From Daphnia pulex (lineage: Eukaryota > Arthropoda > Branchiopoda > Diplostraca > Daphniidae): a DNA stretch of 64,000 nucleotides. The translations under genes and the position numbers were made by a program. The notes under the pieces were generated by a model, which saw nothing but the letters and a program-made list of their open reading frames with translations, did not search any database and was not told the origin of the DNA. The DNA is taken from NCBI RefSeq assembly GCF_021134715.1, contig NC_060024.1:12698974-12762973 (forward strand). Reading direction: 5' to 3'. This document shows positions 47,763 through 59,841 of this stretch, one piece after another. Within the stretch, counting starts at the first letter, position 1. Every line of letters begins with the position of its first letter.

Positions 47763-50609
47763 CTGAAATAATTGGTTAAGCAATCAAATATAGTACAAAA
47801 TGTAATAAAACATGCCAGCGATATCAGATGTATCAAATTGCTATACATTAGAAACTTGCGCGTGTTTTTTTATGACATTGGCAACGGTTACGTGGCATCG
47901 ACAATAAGGTTCAGTGACCCACAAAATTAAACAAACACGAGACTTTCACGCAAACGAGTGCCAAAGTTGCGCGCACCTTCCTGTGCTGCTGCGAGGCCAA
48001 ACGAAAAAATGGCGATAGGGAAAACCCGACGGGAGCAGACGCTTAACAATTTCATAAAGAAAGAAAGAAAGAGAAAGGTTATCTTTTCTCTTTTTCACTA
48101 TGTACACATATTTGGTTGCCAAAAAAGAGCGAACTATACTGCTGGGAAAAAGTGGCGATCTGTCGAGGTGAAATTATACGTCTGCCTTCTCCTCCTCCTA
48201 TTATAATCGGCCGTATCAATTGAGCCCAAATGGCTCGACGCCAACTCCGTGTCACCGTCCTACATTGAATTGGCGCAACCCTCCGCATCCACACAGCGTG
48301 ACGTCCGAAAATCTTCCGCCGATTTCGCAAATGTACCGCGGGGTTCACTGGCAGCAGCTGTGCTGTGTGGCAGATGACCCACATAGGGAACCATTAAAAA
48401 AAAAAAATAAAGAGGATGCGTGGGTGCATCATCTCTTCTATGCCGAGCGTTGAAATCACCCGACAAGAGTCATCGTCCACCATTTACGGTCGAGACTGCG
48501 TGCATGTGGATGTTCGCCACTCAAAAACCGCCCCAACGTCTAGTGTATACGAGGGAAAGTTGGTCTCCCGACCATCCAACAAGTTGCCGAGATCTTCGTT
48601 TTATTCTTTGGTTGCAGGTGCCAAGAATCGTGACTTGTCACTTGTTAGCATTCATTTCTTTCTTTCTCTCTTCAAGTCGGTCTCGTTAGACACTAAGTTA
48701 AAAATACCACCGGGAAAGAGTTGACTTTCAACCTCCATTTTCTGCAATGCCAAAAAATTGTACACAACTCGTTTTTCTACCTGTCTGACTGGCTGCTGGC
48801 TAGCCGAGAGAAGAGAAAGAAAAGGAACCCCATCTTATATATTATATGCAACAGACTGAAGAAACTTGAAAGATAAGAAAGCATTTTTTCACTGGACAAA
48901 AACTCGCAGGTAAGGTGTGTAAGGGTATAGGTAACGTAACCACTTTCACTGTGCGTGCTTAATATTCTCCCTTTCTCTCTTTTCTTTGGGCCTTTCTTCC
49001 TGTGTGAGCGAGAAGAATGAGGAGGAGAAAGACCAGCACGACGGCCTCGAGCTTCGGAAAGGGAAATGAAGGGACCTGCTGCCATAGGCCGTATATAATC
49101 GGCCAAACAGGTGGTGGTGTGTGTTTCTTTATCCAAAACGAATCATCAACACAAAGTGAGAATGGGCCCTAGTCGGCTCGTTTTCGGTTTTAATAATGGC
49201 TGGGATATGAAATTGGGTTTCATCTCTTTCGGAGGGGGGCTGGCTTCTCTACATACGACGTGTGTGTGTTTGATTAGTACGTCTTTTGTTTTCTGATTTC
49301 CCAGGCTCGGCGCTTATACAAACGAGTTTTTTTTTTATTCTTTCGAGAATAAAAATAACAAACACGATAGAAACAAAAATCCTTTGCCAAACAGGAAGAC
49401 GAAAATTCAAGAAAGTGAACCCGTTCGAGAAAAAAACTCTCTCCGCGATCAGCGTCTCTTTTCTCTTTCTCTCCTTCCGTGAAAATCGAACGCAAGCAAT
49501 CAACGGACAAAGATCTTACAACCGTTTGATGAGTTTCTTGTTTTTCCCGTTTCTAACGAATGACGAACGTTTCGTGGCATGCGCCAAAGTGTTGGCGCGT
49601 TCGGCGACCATTATACAGACGAGATGAAGCAAGCGCAAGTTACTAGGTCAACAAGAGAAATTACAAGCAACAAACAACTCTGGATGAAGCTGCAGCACTT
49701 CTCTGTGCGTCGAGATAGACCTCCGCGCGTATCCACGTATCGTTGAATCACGCCGTGACCCCGCCACTTTCACGCCCTGAACTCTCTCTTTCTTTTTTAT
49801 TTCTTTTTTTATCACAACTACATCTCTGCAGTCACCAGCAGCCGGCGTAGCGTCCCGTTTTCTTCTTCTTCGGATGCTCCATTCACTTCTTCTCCTTCCG
49901 CGCCCATATCTATTTTTATAAAATACCCAATGGCTTGCTGGCGGCCCAAGTGTCATGGGGAAAAAAGTTGAACACAAAACGAACGCAATCTATACACAAT
50001 AGGTTACAACATTTCCTAGCGCTTTGCGGCTTCTCTCTCCCCCCCACCTGCGCGTTTTCTCCCATCATTATTTATTACGTACCGTTTTCTTCTTTCTTTC
50101 TTTCTTTTCAGCGTTCCTGTAATTCCTATTCTTTTCTTTCTTTCCTTCTTGGCATCGCGACAAGAAAGGAAAAATCTCTTCTCGTGTCTGTTTGTAATAT
50201 CGCGCGCTTAGAGATTCGCGCCGTCCTATTTGCAAAGCAGAAGAAAGCGTTTCGGGCTGCTGAGCGCTTGAAACAACTCAAAGGCAAATCTTGCATGTTA
50301 TTTCTCCCCCGTTTTCCCTTAGAGTGGCCCGCAACAGCTTGAGCGGGCCGGCCGCTTTGATGTCTTTTTTTTCGTTTCTTTTTAGCAATCGCGAAACTCT
50401 TTAACATGCCTTCCCATTTCACCAAATGGAGTGATAGCATCGGCGGCGGCACGCCGCGGAGAAAGTTGGGTCTGTTTGATCTTGTCGGATAACGAGACTT
50501 TTGACAACAAAATTTCAACTATATAACTCTACGCTTTTTTAACGACATCGAATCGATCAGTCCAAAACGAGAGAGTAGAAACTAAATATAATTCAAAGTG
50601 TGGACTTAC
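47763..50609 (-). other. Large first coding intron of the ZP locus
   Basis: 2.85 kb between the signal-peptide exon donor (GGG/GTAAGTCC) and the ZP-N exon acceptor. No additional exon was recognised. Several TATA-like palindromes occur (for example GCCGTATATAATCGGCC at about 49088-49104), which could be enhancers or a secondary start. That is not supported further. Confidence 0.5.
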
Positions 50610-50660
50610 CCCGGCGATGAAGACGATTGCACATATGGTCACTAGAAAGTGGTTCGACAT
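50610..50660 (-). CDS. Signal-peptide exon of the ZP locus
   Basis: 51 nt encode MSNHFLVTICAIVFIAG, a compact secretory signal peptide with a hydrophobic core. The exon joins in phase 0 to GVRSVPLM. The ATG at 50658-50660 is the first in the mature leader, following a short 5' UTR segment (50661-50691) with its own acceptor GCGCAG/GGG. The donor is a consensus GTAAGT. Confidence 0.88.
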
Positions 50661-50924
50661 CTTCAATCTCTGTGGAGATCCTTGTGATCCCCTGCGCGAA
50701 TGAAACATTAGATTAGAACAAATAATCGTCTTTGAAGTAAAAGAAAAACAACATACGTTTGAGGTGTGATGAACCACGGGAGCGTTTCGGATAATAACAA
50801 ACAAAGCCAGAAAAATAAAAACCCAAGCTCAGTGGCAGTGTTGTTGCTGAGTTGCTGGTAGGACTGGGGCAAGACGAGAAGCACAAGCTCAATCGAGAGT
50901 CAAGGTTTGATAGTGACCACGGCT
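50661..50924 (-). other. 5' UTR exons of the ZP locus (50757-50924 and 50661-50691)
   Basis: The first non-coding exon runs from the predicted transcription start at 50924 to a donor CTCAAAC/GTATGTTG (exon end 50757). The second begins after GCGCAG at 50691 and runs to the start codon. The 65-bp intron has the expected boundaries. Transcription start and splicing are inferred from sequence only. Confidence 0.6.
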
Positions 50925-50952
50925 GAAGACCCAAAGCCGACTCGGTTATATA
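50924..50952 (-). promoter_or_regulatory. TATA box and initiator of the ZP locus
   Basis: On the minus strand TATATAACC begins at 50952, and an initiator-like TTCAGCC places its A at 50924, 28 bases downstream, the spacing expected for TATA/Inr core promoters. No comparable promoter was found directly upstream of cassettes 1 or 2. Confidence 0.65.
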
Positions 50953-53900
50953 GTCGGAGACCCAAGGTGGGTGACGGGGTGGTGGGGAAGCAGCTTCTCA
51001 GACGGGGAACACAACAGACACACGTTGCCCAAGGAGTTTGGTGTGTTATTATACAAGAGAGGAGGCGGAGTTTTCTTCTTGGAAAGAAAAGGAGAAAAAT
51101 CACAGCAGCATCGAACCGGGAGCTCTAGCCAAAAAGTCGTCCCACTCTCGATGGGGGTCGAAAGAAGGGAAAGCCCGTTCTACTCGCAGCCATGTAACTA
51201 ATCCAGACGGGGTACCTACTCCGTCTCCCCACCTAGGATATATATTACACGCACCGTGAAAAGATTGAAAGGAAAAATGGAGAAAGCTTTTTTTCTTTTT
51301 TTTTACCTTATTTTTTCGTCTCTCTCCGAATTCACAACGATGACATTAATTTCATTTTGACTGGCGTTGTTGACGCGGCGTGCACCGAGGAAAGAAGAAA
51401 TGTGATCGATTGGTTTCTCTCGGTCGTCAACGCGACCATCAACATCATCTGACTTGCTAATTCGGTGAAAATATGATGACGAGATGGGAAGAATGAAACA
51501 AAAAACAAGCATTTTCTCGACTGCTATTCCCCTGAAAAGAAAAAAAATTCGAATAATGATGGCAACAACATACAATGCGTGGAGTTATACACACTCAACC
51601 TGCAGTTGTTATTATCATTCGTTGCAGCTGGATTTTGTTTTTTTCTCTTTTCAAAAATGCGTACGTGTATAGTTGCTGCCGAGCACCCGCATTCCGCACC
51701 AGTAGATCCTGTCACTAGTGCTATCGCAGTAGTTGATCATCGTGTGTCAGGTTCCGTCTTTCTTTCGGACAGTCTCGTTTTCACTGGTGATGCCAAAAGA
51801 GACGACTGTAACAAAAGCGGTCGAGAAAGCAAGAGTCAGCGAAAACGCGTAGGCAAAGCAAAAATGTAGTTGGAGTCACTTTCTAAGTCCCCCCTCCTCC
51901 TCCTCCTCTCCGAAGTTTCTAATCATTTCAGGAAGAAGATGATGATGGCGATGATGGAAGTAATCGACCGGTCAAACCAGCAATTCTACAAACAAAATAG
52001 ATGGTAAGTAAATCAATATCTTGACCTGCTGTTCAACTGGCCCCACCCAATTTGACCGAAAACAAGACGGGACAAGTTTTGTTTGTCGTGTTTAGCGTAC
52101 GACAGTGGCCACCGTCAACCGCGGATTACAATCGGGATTTTTCCAACGAGAGAGGTTCGGCAGGTCCCTCTTTGTCATGTAAAATGTTCTTGTTGCAATT
52201 GTTGCTTTTAGAGAAAAAAGTAAAAACGGTTTTTAATTTGAAATTCTTTCAACAATCCAGATTGTGAAACACAGGTTTCTCGGCAAGTCATTCCATTGCT
52301 GGCCCTCCAGGAAAATCAGAATATTTTAAATAGAGAATGTGAGAATATGTTTGCAAAGTAAACTGCTGACTACAATGATCACTACTGAAGCATGAAACAG
52401 CTTAATAATGAACTTGAATGGAAATGAAAATTTTAGGTTGACCGATTTTATGTTACATAGCCATGATTGTTCTCACATGAACCTATATGATTTTCCTGAA
52501 GGAACAACACTGGATTGATTTTCCCACATACGGTATAGCCTTATGTTTGCTGCACAATTAATGCAGTATTCAAGAGCAAACAGAAAATTTCGTGACGACC
52601 ACGTTTTCGCAAGATCAGCACGATTGCTTCCCAGATAGATTGTAAACATCAAAATACTTCAAAATTTCACTGTTTAATCATTTCAAATTGTATTTTTATT
52701 TTACCTTCAGGGTTCAGCTCAATTTAGAATGTCATCTCCGTTTTTTTAATCCTCAACTGCTTCAAATCAACTTTGACTCATTTTTGCAACTTGCAATTTC
52801 GAAAGCAGACGACACTTTCTTTCTTTAATTAGAAATCGATTGAAAAACTAAACAATTAAAAATCGACCCCAATCTTCAATTCAAACCGTAATTATTACAC
52901 GTTACTCAATAAATAGCTTTCTCCGCGAACGTCATTCGAATTTATTTGAAACGTTCAACATTATTTTTGTTTTCCCTTTCTGGGAGAACGAATTGTGCTA
53001 GCAACCGATTCATCAGCCCATTTCCGCGTCCCGCCTATTTCCTCTTAATAGCCTTCTTGTCTGCCAAATCACGACACACAAAAGTTGTAAAAAAAAAATA
53101 CGAAACAAACATCACACAAAAGCAAATTGAGCTAAGCAGGTCAACAGTGTCAGTGCGCCTTCCATCCGGTGATATATCACTTATGGCCCTGTTGGGCCGT
53201 TGATGCTGCGTTTCATTCGGTTACATACTCATTTCGAGTATATGTATAAGCGCTCGAAAGAGAAAACCTGCTGCTCACCGCCACTCACGATTCTCTGCTG
53301 TATATTGTCGTTCAGCGTGTAGCCGACATTCGTGCGATGGCTGGAAACGCCAAGTGCGTACAGTCAAAACTCTCAAGTATATGCACATAATATAATACCG
53401 TGGCGCTATCGTAAAGTCCGTATAGAGGAGGGATAGATGGGAGTCGAGGGAAAAGCTGTTGAAGCCCTGCCATCGTGAATCCAACCTTTTACGTCTATAC
53501 ACGTATATATTAACAATAGCGAGGGCAACCCCCCAATAAATGAAACGAATGAAGGAAGAGAGCATGACGTGACAACTTGATGATTAAACACAAATGTCTG
53601 GAGGGGATATACAGTACACTAGTATAGACGCTGAAAAGTTGAGATGATGTAGCTGTTAATGATTTCCTTCCCAGGTGCGCACAGGTCTCCCGTCCTTGAA
53701 GGCCTCTGGGCCGAGATAGCTTTCATTTTCATCTGCTGATGTGTTGTGTGTCTTATCTATTTTATATTTCACTCTGTTCACATTTAGCTTAGAGCCACAG
53801 TCCTCCTTTCTCCTGATTACATGTTGTATTATAGTCTATAGAGCGGACAAAAGAAGCGTCGTCGTTTGATTCTTCTTCTTCTCTCTTTTGTGAATACATT

Positions 53901-55590
53901 ATCGACAAGAGTCGCGATAAACACATCACCCACATCCAGCAGCAGCCAGCCCGCGTGACACATTTTGACCAGAAAGTCTGTTGGTTGTTGGACGCCATGT
54001 TTCCAACGCTATATAGTTTCCCGTATGGCGAACTCTGTCGATGTCGGACGAGGAAGAAGTTGAAAGAGAACACCAGCATCAGCACCGGCGCGGCAGCAGA
54101 CGTTATTTTCATCTATCGCGCGTTTGGAGAAAAGAAAACGCTGATTCAATCTGAATCGCGCTCGAGCCTTTTACGGACGTATGCGAGAAGCTGTACAGCT
54201 GGAGAATGCCAGCAACAACTTGTGTATACGTCTATAGTTGCCAACGTGAAGAAAAAGACGGAATACTTGAACGTTGGTGCCAACACGCACGACACGACAC
54301 TTTCCATTTCTTTCTCTTTTTCTTTTCACCCATTTTTTTAAAAAATCTCGGATAGCCTCTTTAGACGTGCACGTCGGATAGAGAATCAAAAGACTTGATT
54401 GCTTCACCGCCACAACGTCATCAAACGAATAGGGAAAAAGTTGTAAAAAAATTATATGATTTTTTATTCGAAGGCACCGGAAACCAAATGATGAACACAT
54501 CCATAATAACTCTCTCTTTTTTTAGATTCTCGCTCTTTAGGTCGGATAGTAATTATCCATTGTTCAATATATTATCAAGGAAAAAAAAATATGAAATAAA
54601 ATATAAAATGCTGAGATATAGAGTTGCGAGCGCTCATTCATTATTATGCATCGCCAATTTTAGCGGGTGCCTGCCTTCCTCTTTCACCTTCGTGAGTGAT
54701 GAGCCGGTGCGAGCTTTTCCTTTATAATTTTCAATTATTCTTTTCTTCAACGCTTTTTTCTTTTTATTTGATGTTTTTTTATGGTTTCATTCTTTTATTC
54801 GACTAAATACATAAATTTCAAATAAATTCTTGGTTAACCACGAAAAAAAAATAAATAAAAAAAAAGTATTTATAGTTTCAACAACCTGCCGCGAGCATAT
54901 CGAACCGGTGTTATTTGTCGGTCATCGTGACGGGGCTACACTCGGCCGCCACCCTTCGCATGATCTAGATACCAACAACTGCTGAACACGCACGCTTCAA
55001 GGAATTGTTTGACTCGCATTTTTTCAAATTATATTCTGGCGCTATGAACATAATAAAACCTGATGGATATGCAGTTATAATATAGATTCATTTTGGCGCA
55101 TCCCCTAAATTTGTTGCACTTTGCCAGATTGGAAAATTGCTGTTTCACAGAGCACAGATTCGATGAATTTTCCAAGAAAACCAGCAGATGACATAATCCA
55201 TAATATTTCATCTTCCTTTCATCATGATGAAGGCCCACCCAAAATGCATAAGGGGAAAAACAAATGAATGAATTTTTGTTGTGATAATTTTATTGAATTT
55301 GCCAAAAGGGAAGGTTCTGGGAGTGGTATCTGACCAGGAGCCACGCTCTTACTTCATTGGCTGCATACTGGGCCGTAATTGTGCCATCTAGTGCTACCGA
55401 GTGAACGGCAACCGTCGATGACCCTCAGGGGCTAATCGTACGAACTTAAGGACACAACTTCAGAGCGTGTGCCAGCCAGTCAAGAATACCAGGGTTATAT
55501 GGGTAACGATCTTTATAGATAGACGTCCTTTATAGCAACAGGACGCCTAATAGATCGGGGAGGTGAGTTTAGAAGTAAATTGACACGTAG
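50953..55590. other. Intergenic DNA, no gene recognised
   Basis: About 4.6 kb upstream of the ZP promoter. Frames are short, without domain motifs or consistent splice structure. There are scattered homopolymer runs and TATA-like words. Distal regulatory DNA is possible but nothing specific can be supported. Confidence 0.5.
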
Positions 55591-55599
55591 AGATTAGCA

Positions 55600-55682
55600 G
55601 TTGTGTGAGTAGTTAGTAGTTTATTATGAGTAGTTAGTTGAGTTAGTTAGTTAGTTGGGTTAGTATGTTAGTAGTGTTAAGC
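55600..55682. repeat. Degenerate TTAG/TTAGT simple repeat
   Basis: A run of AGTTAGTTAG-type units with interruptions (TTATGAG, TTGGG, TATG). It resembles the arthropod telomere unit TTAGG only superficially; the five-base phase is not kept. Confidence 0.6.
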
Positions 55683-55711
55683 AGACATATATGAGGAGCA
55701 TTATACAATTT

Positions 55712-55785
55712 GGAGGGACAGAGAATCGAACACGGGACAATTTGGTGGGATACAGTGTGCTCTAACCATTGCGCTAAGGTTGCAC
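55712..55785 (-). pseudogene. tRNA-like sequence, degenerate, minus strand
   Basis: On the minus strand TTAGCGCAATGGTTAGAGC matches a tRNA D-arm/A-box and GTGTTCGATTC matches a T-loop/B-box at the expected distance. The acceptor ends and the anticodon and T stems pair poorly. The anticodon cannot be assigned securely (CCC in one alignment). This is a decayed tRNA or a tRNA-derived element. Confidence 0.45.
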
Positions 55786-55873
55786 ATCTCGATGTGAATT
55801 AAATCGAATCACTATAGGCTACAGACGCCTTGGGGTTCTAGATCTACTTGACTTTTCGCAGTCGGAACACGAT

Positions 55874-55945
55874 GTATCTGTGGCCTAATGGATAAGGCGT
55901 CGGCCTCCTAAGACAGAGACTGTGGGTTCAAGTCCCGAATTCTCC
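55874..55945 (+). pseudogene. tRNA-Arg(CCT)-like sequence, degenerate
   Basis: The core closely follows tRNA-Arg(CCT): a D arm TGGCCTAATGGATAAGGC, an anticodon loop CTCCTAA and a T region GTGGGTTCAAGTCCC. The acceptor ends GTATCTG and ATTCTCC pair at only two positions, and the anticodon stem TCGGC/GACAG has mismatches, so it is probably not functional. It lies 89 bp from the minus-strand tRNA-like sequence, facing away from it. Confidence 0.55.
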
Positions 55946-57782
55946 AAAAAAATTGCTGTATAGTTGACACATGGAAATGGAAGTTCTTACTGGAAATCCC
56001 GAAGAAATGTTCGTTGCCATTAATGGACAGCTCAATTTTTAATTTTCAAATTTTTATGAGAAATGCCAAACTATTTTAAAGTACCCCTGCTATTATGGGA
56101 TCCCGCAAGTTCCCGAATTTTGTCGAGATAGAGCAGAGTCTCCTCTGCGGTCCGTTTTCAAAGCGTTTAATTTTAGATTGTTAAATGACGCAGAATATAT
56201 CTAATAGTCGGCACCGTGATTTTCAATGGGGGGGAATTCATGTGAAAAGAATCTCCAACGGCAACGGGGCCCTTGCGATGTCAAATACAAAAGGAAATAA
56301 TAGCGCTGTATTTTCATCTCGCTATGGAGGGCGCGAGATTTAAAAAAAAAAAAAAATTTCACCAGTGTGGTTACGCAATGCGCGCTGTATGCAAATATGG
56401 CCGACAACCCACCATTCATGCCGCTTTGAAGCCAAAACGCATAAACTTGATACACGCTCGAGCTGATTTGAATTCAACAATGTAATATGGCCTGAAATAG
56501 AAACGGCGTGTGTCGATGGGGAAAGTTGCAAACACACACCGATGAGAGCTGATCCCGTTGGTACATTACGTCGACGTCCTCTTATCTCTTGCTAAGAGTT
56601 GAAGTGTATAAGCTGTATATGCGTTTGCGATTTTCTTTATAGCTAGAATGTTGTTGTTGTTGGACTTGGTATATTTAAATGAATAAGGGCCTATATACGC
56701 ATCGGATGATGTCATCATCTATAGTCGAGAAGTCGAGACTCACGGTCTCGGAATATTTCGTATATTGCACATTGCACCCACAAGGAGAAAACCAGCTATA
56801 GTTTCTCCCGAAATATCGATATGGATATCACTTTGAATTCCCCCCAGCACCGATGTAACAATTCGTTTCTCTCTCTGCGCTGTCCTTTTACCTTTTCTTT
56901 TCTTTTTGTGCATCTTCTGCTGATTGCAGCACGATGGGTCGTAAATTCGAGAAAAAACCTTACTGCGGCTGCTGCGCAATCGAAGCGCCGTGAAGTTTAC
57001 GATCTGTCTGTCTGCCCGGTTAATAGACGAACGCTGCATAGCGCTCGCGCTGAGAGTTTTGCCCTGATGCTGGCGAGCGTATATATAATAGACGCGTATG
57101 GACCTTTCTTTTCTTGAATTTCAAAACAGCAAGAGAAAGTATTTCTATACATACTATACCCGGCCACTCCCGCGTGATTACTGTCATGCGCACCAGCTCC
57201 TTCTAGCGGCGTGAAAAATAGACTCGACTATCAAGTTTTTCTCTTCACATTTCTTTTTCGCTGCTGCTGCTGCCTTTGACTTTGTATTGTGAACCGGCAC
57301 GAGACTTTTGGCACGCTGACTATACACATACGTCTCATCTTGATGTCATATTATAATAAGCCGAGAAGAATTGAATAATATAACTGCTGGCTAAATTCTA
57401 CTGTCTGTCAGATTTATCTTTCGGCGAGTATATAATATAGCCACATCGATAAGATCAGGTTGCTTTTATGATTCCATCTGTTTGATGATAGCGTAGGGAC
57501 TCTGCGTCATAGAATTGTTGATGACAATCGCTGTGCAAGTCAATCGGAATGTGTTACTCAATGTCTCTTCTAATATTTGGACATGCTGAAACTGTATTGT
57601 GCCTTTTACAATCAATCGTCGCATCAATTTGAATAATCCGTTTTTTTAAAAACAGATTTCTCTGCTACATTGGAAGGGGAATTTCATTAGCAGCCGGGCC
57701 AATTATACAAATGCAAAGTAATCGAATAAAAGTTAAGCGAGCGATTTTTAAAAATCCACAGGTCAATTTTATCGCCGCATCC
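55946..57782. other. Intergenic DNA between tRNA-like pair and lipase cluster
   Basis: About 1.8 kb with an A13 run at about 56343-56355 and several short frames without domain motifs. It would include the 3' UTR of lipase 1. No clear AATAAA was seen near its stop. Confidence 0.5.
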
Positions 57783-59448
57783 TTAGACTTGGGGCTTGAT
57801 GGGCAGATTGGCAAGAATGACGTCATTTACAAGGCCCTTGACGTGGATAGCCCAGAGGAAGTCGAGGTGATTAAAGTGGGCGATGTGGACGCTCTCCTTG
57901 ACATTGGGGAACTGAGATTCCGCCCAGGCAACGTCCACCGGATCGGCCAGCCAATCGTTGTCCCCCCAAAATGTGATCATGGGCGCCGTCACTTTGCCGG
58001 CGTTGTAAAGCGGTGGAGTCTCCTGCCCGTAGCTGTTAAGGTTTCCCAGCCTTCCAAAGTCGTAATGCGCGTAATAAGCTATATAACATCATGTTCAATT
58101 GACAAATATAATTATTAGCGGAAAATAACAAAATTAAACCGAAATAGTAGACGACAGTCAAATACCATAGTTGTACTCTTGAGCGTAATGAAGCATGTTT
58201 TGAACGCTTGTACCAGCCGGTGTGTGGGACACAATTAGTGGAATCAACTCCTGGAAAGCAATGAAATGAATATAAGCCAATATAAGTATACGGTATGAGA
58301 TAAACATAATAATGATGTGAGAGTTTACCGGATCAAGTTCTGCCACATCCGGTCCGCATATCAGGAAGAGAATACTTTCACAGACGAGTGCAGTGGTGGT
58401 ATTGGCTTGGCATTCTTCTTGGCCCATCAGGTCGAAGAAATCACTGCTGGGCAGGAATTCGTCAATGCCCAATAAATTGGCAATAACCTATACACATTAT
58501 ATTTCCACGAAAATCATAATTCATGTCAATTATGGGACGATATAATAGGCGATTTTCCACCTCTAGGTTATCGGCGTATGGAGCAATGAGTCGCAGGGGA
58601 CTTCTCATGTGGGCAACAGTGGTAATGGGAGCCAGAGCGAACATCAGGTTGACTTTCTCGTTCAAGTCGGGATTGGTTTCCATGGCGATGTAAAACGTGA
58701 GCGTCCCTTGCGAGTGACCCACGTAGCTCAACGAAGGTTGATTGGTGTAGGATAAAATGTAGCGCAGATTTGCTGGGACGTCATACTTGCCAATTTGATC
58801 AAACCTTGATGATGTTATTAAACGGTATAAATATAAAATCATTGGGAAAATTCTTGTGAACTAATTTTTTACGAAAAATCCCAAAATGAAGGATCGTCAT
58901 CCGGACTGAGCGTTGTATGATTCCGGCCGTATGTGTTACCTCGGACGGCACCGAGCCATACATCGTATCCAGCATCCGCCAAAAGATAGCCTTCAAAATT
59001 GGAATTTTACTTTCATTCTTGATTGCAATTGCAATGATAAATAAATAATAAAATAAGGATTTTACCGAGAGCACTTTCAGTCGATCCAATTATCCAGTCG
59101 GCCGAGGACGATAGTAAACCGTGCTGTAGGAATACGACCGGCTTGTTGGGTGCAGGTCCGGAATTTTTCCCGTACGGTATACGCTGGGCCTCAAGTAAAT
59201 AGCCGTCAGTCGTTTCGATGTAATGCAGCTCGACCGGATAACCACGGTTGACAATGATTTGAGCCTATTATACAACATCAATCAGAAATGAACTTAGGGT
59301 CACAATAATGTAAATCAGATAATTGTTCAAAACGTACCGTTGTCATGTAAATCTCTTCGTCACCACGACCCGAATGTCCTCCCTTGTCGAATAAAGGAGA
59401 CGCATTGGCCAAACCTACCAGGACAAAAATGATGGCAAGCGCACGCAT
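57783..59448 (-). CDS. Acid lipase 1 (gastric/lysosomal lipase family), complete, 7 exons
   Basis: Exons, all with GT-AG borders and exact frame: 59338-59448, 59066-59264, 58873-58990, 58561-58804, 58329-58487, 58166-58250 and 57783-58078, giving 404 codons (403 aa). Residues 1-16 form a signal peptide ([16 protein letters not shown]). Lipase features are the oxyanion loop FLQHGLL (His85-Gly86), the nucleophile motif GHSQG (Ser174), the acid in GDNDWLADP (Asp347) and the base in HFNHLDFLW (His376), as in human gastric and lysosomal acid lipases. It should hydrolyse triglycerides or cholesteryl esters, either secreted into the gut or in lysosomes; sequence alone cannot tell which. The start at 59448 is preferred over an in-frame ATG at 59481 because the predicted transcription start (59463) lies between them. 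Introns are about 66-95 bp. The donor of exon 4 (GAG/GTGGAA) is weak. Confidence 0.93.
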
Positions 59449-59462
59449 CTTCGCTTTCCAAC

Positions 59463-59492
59463 TGTCTATAAAATTTCCCATCGCGTTTTATA
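59463..59492 (-). promoter_or_regulatory. TATA box and initiator of acid lipase 1
   Basis: TATAAAACG starts at 59492 on the minus strand and an initiator-like ACAGTTG puts its A at 59463, 29 bases downstream. The 5' UTR would then be only about 15 nt. This spacing excludes the upstream ATG at 59481 from the transcript. Confidence 0.65.
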
Positions 59493-59731
59493 GCAAGTCA
59501 TATTATACTCACACTTTTGTATACCATTGTAAGTATAACCACTGAGACTATGTCACGCGTTTAGTTATCAGCATATCAAGCGCAGTGAATCAAATGGAAT
59601 AGAGTTAGAAAGTCTGGCTCGTTCCGCTGCACAAGCTTTAACCAGATACGCATAATCGTAACAAAAATAAACATTCTAAGCCAAAAGTAAATACTGTTCA
59701 GAAGCGTCAATCAATTATATCTCTCTCGAGG

Positions 59732-59756
59732 TTTGCGTCATCGCACGTGACGCAAA
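59732..59756. promoter_or_regulatory. Palindromic E-box/bZIP-like element upstream of lipase 1
   Basis: A perfect 9-bp inverted repeat TTTGCGTCA-N7-TGACGCAAA. The sequence CACGTGAC (59744-59751) overlaps its right arm. It lies about 270 bp upstream of the lipase 1 start and about 90 bp downstream of the lipase 2 stop. The E-box resembles the TFEB/MITF-type CLEAR motif (GTCACGTGAC) that controls lysosomal genes in animals. Function here is inference. Confidence 0.4.
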
Positions 59757-59841
59757 ACAACAACAACAACAACAAATGAAACAGTTTTTTTTTGTTTAGT
59801 TGCAACGCATTGAAAATGAAAATAAAATAAGCGCCACTCGG

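Noticed and set aside
55600..55682. TTAG-rich tract as an interstitial telomere
   Set aside because: The TTAGG phase is not maintained and units are mostly TTAG or TTAGT, so it is a simple repeat.
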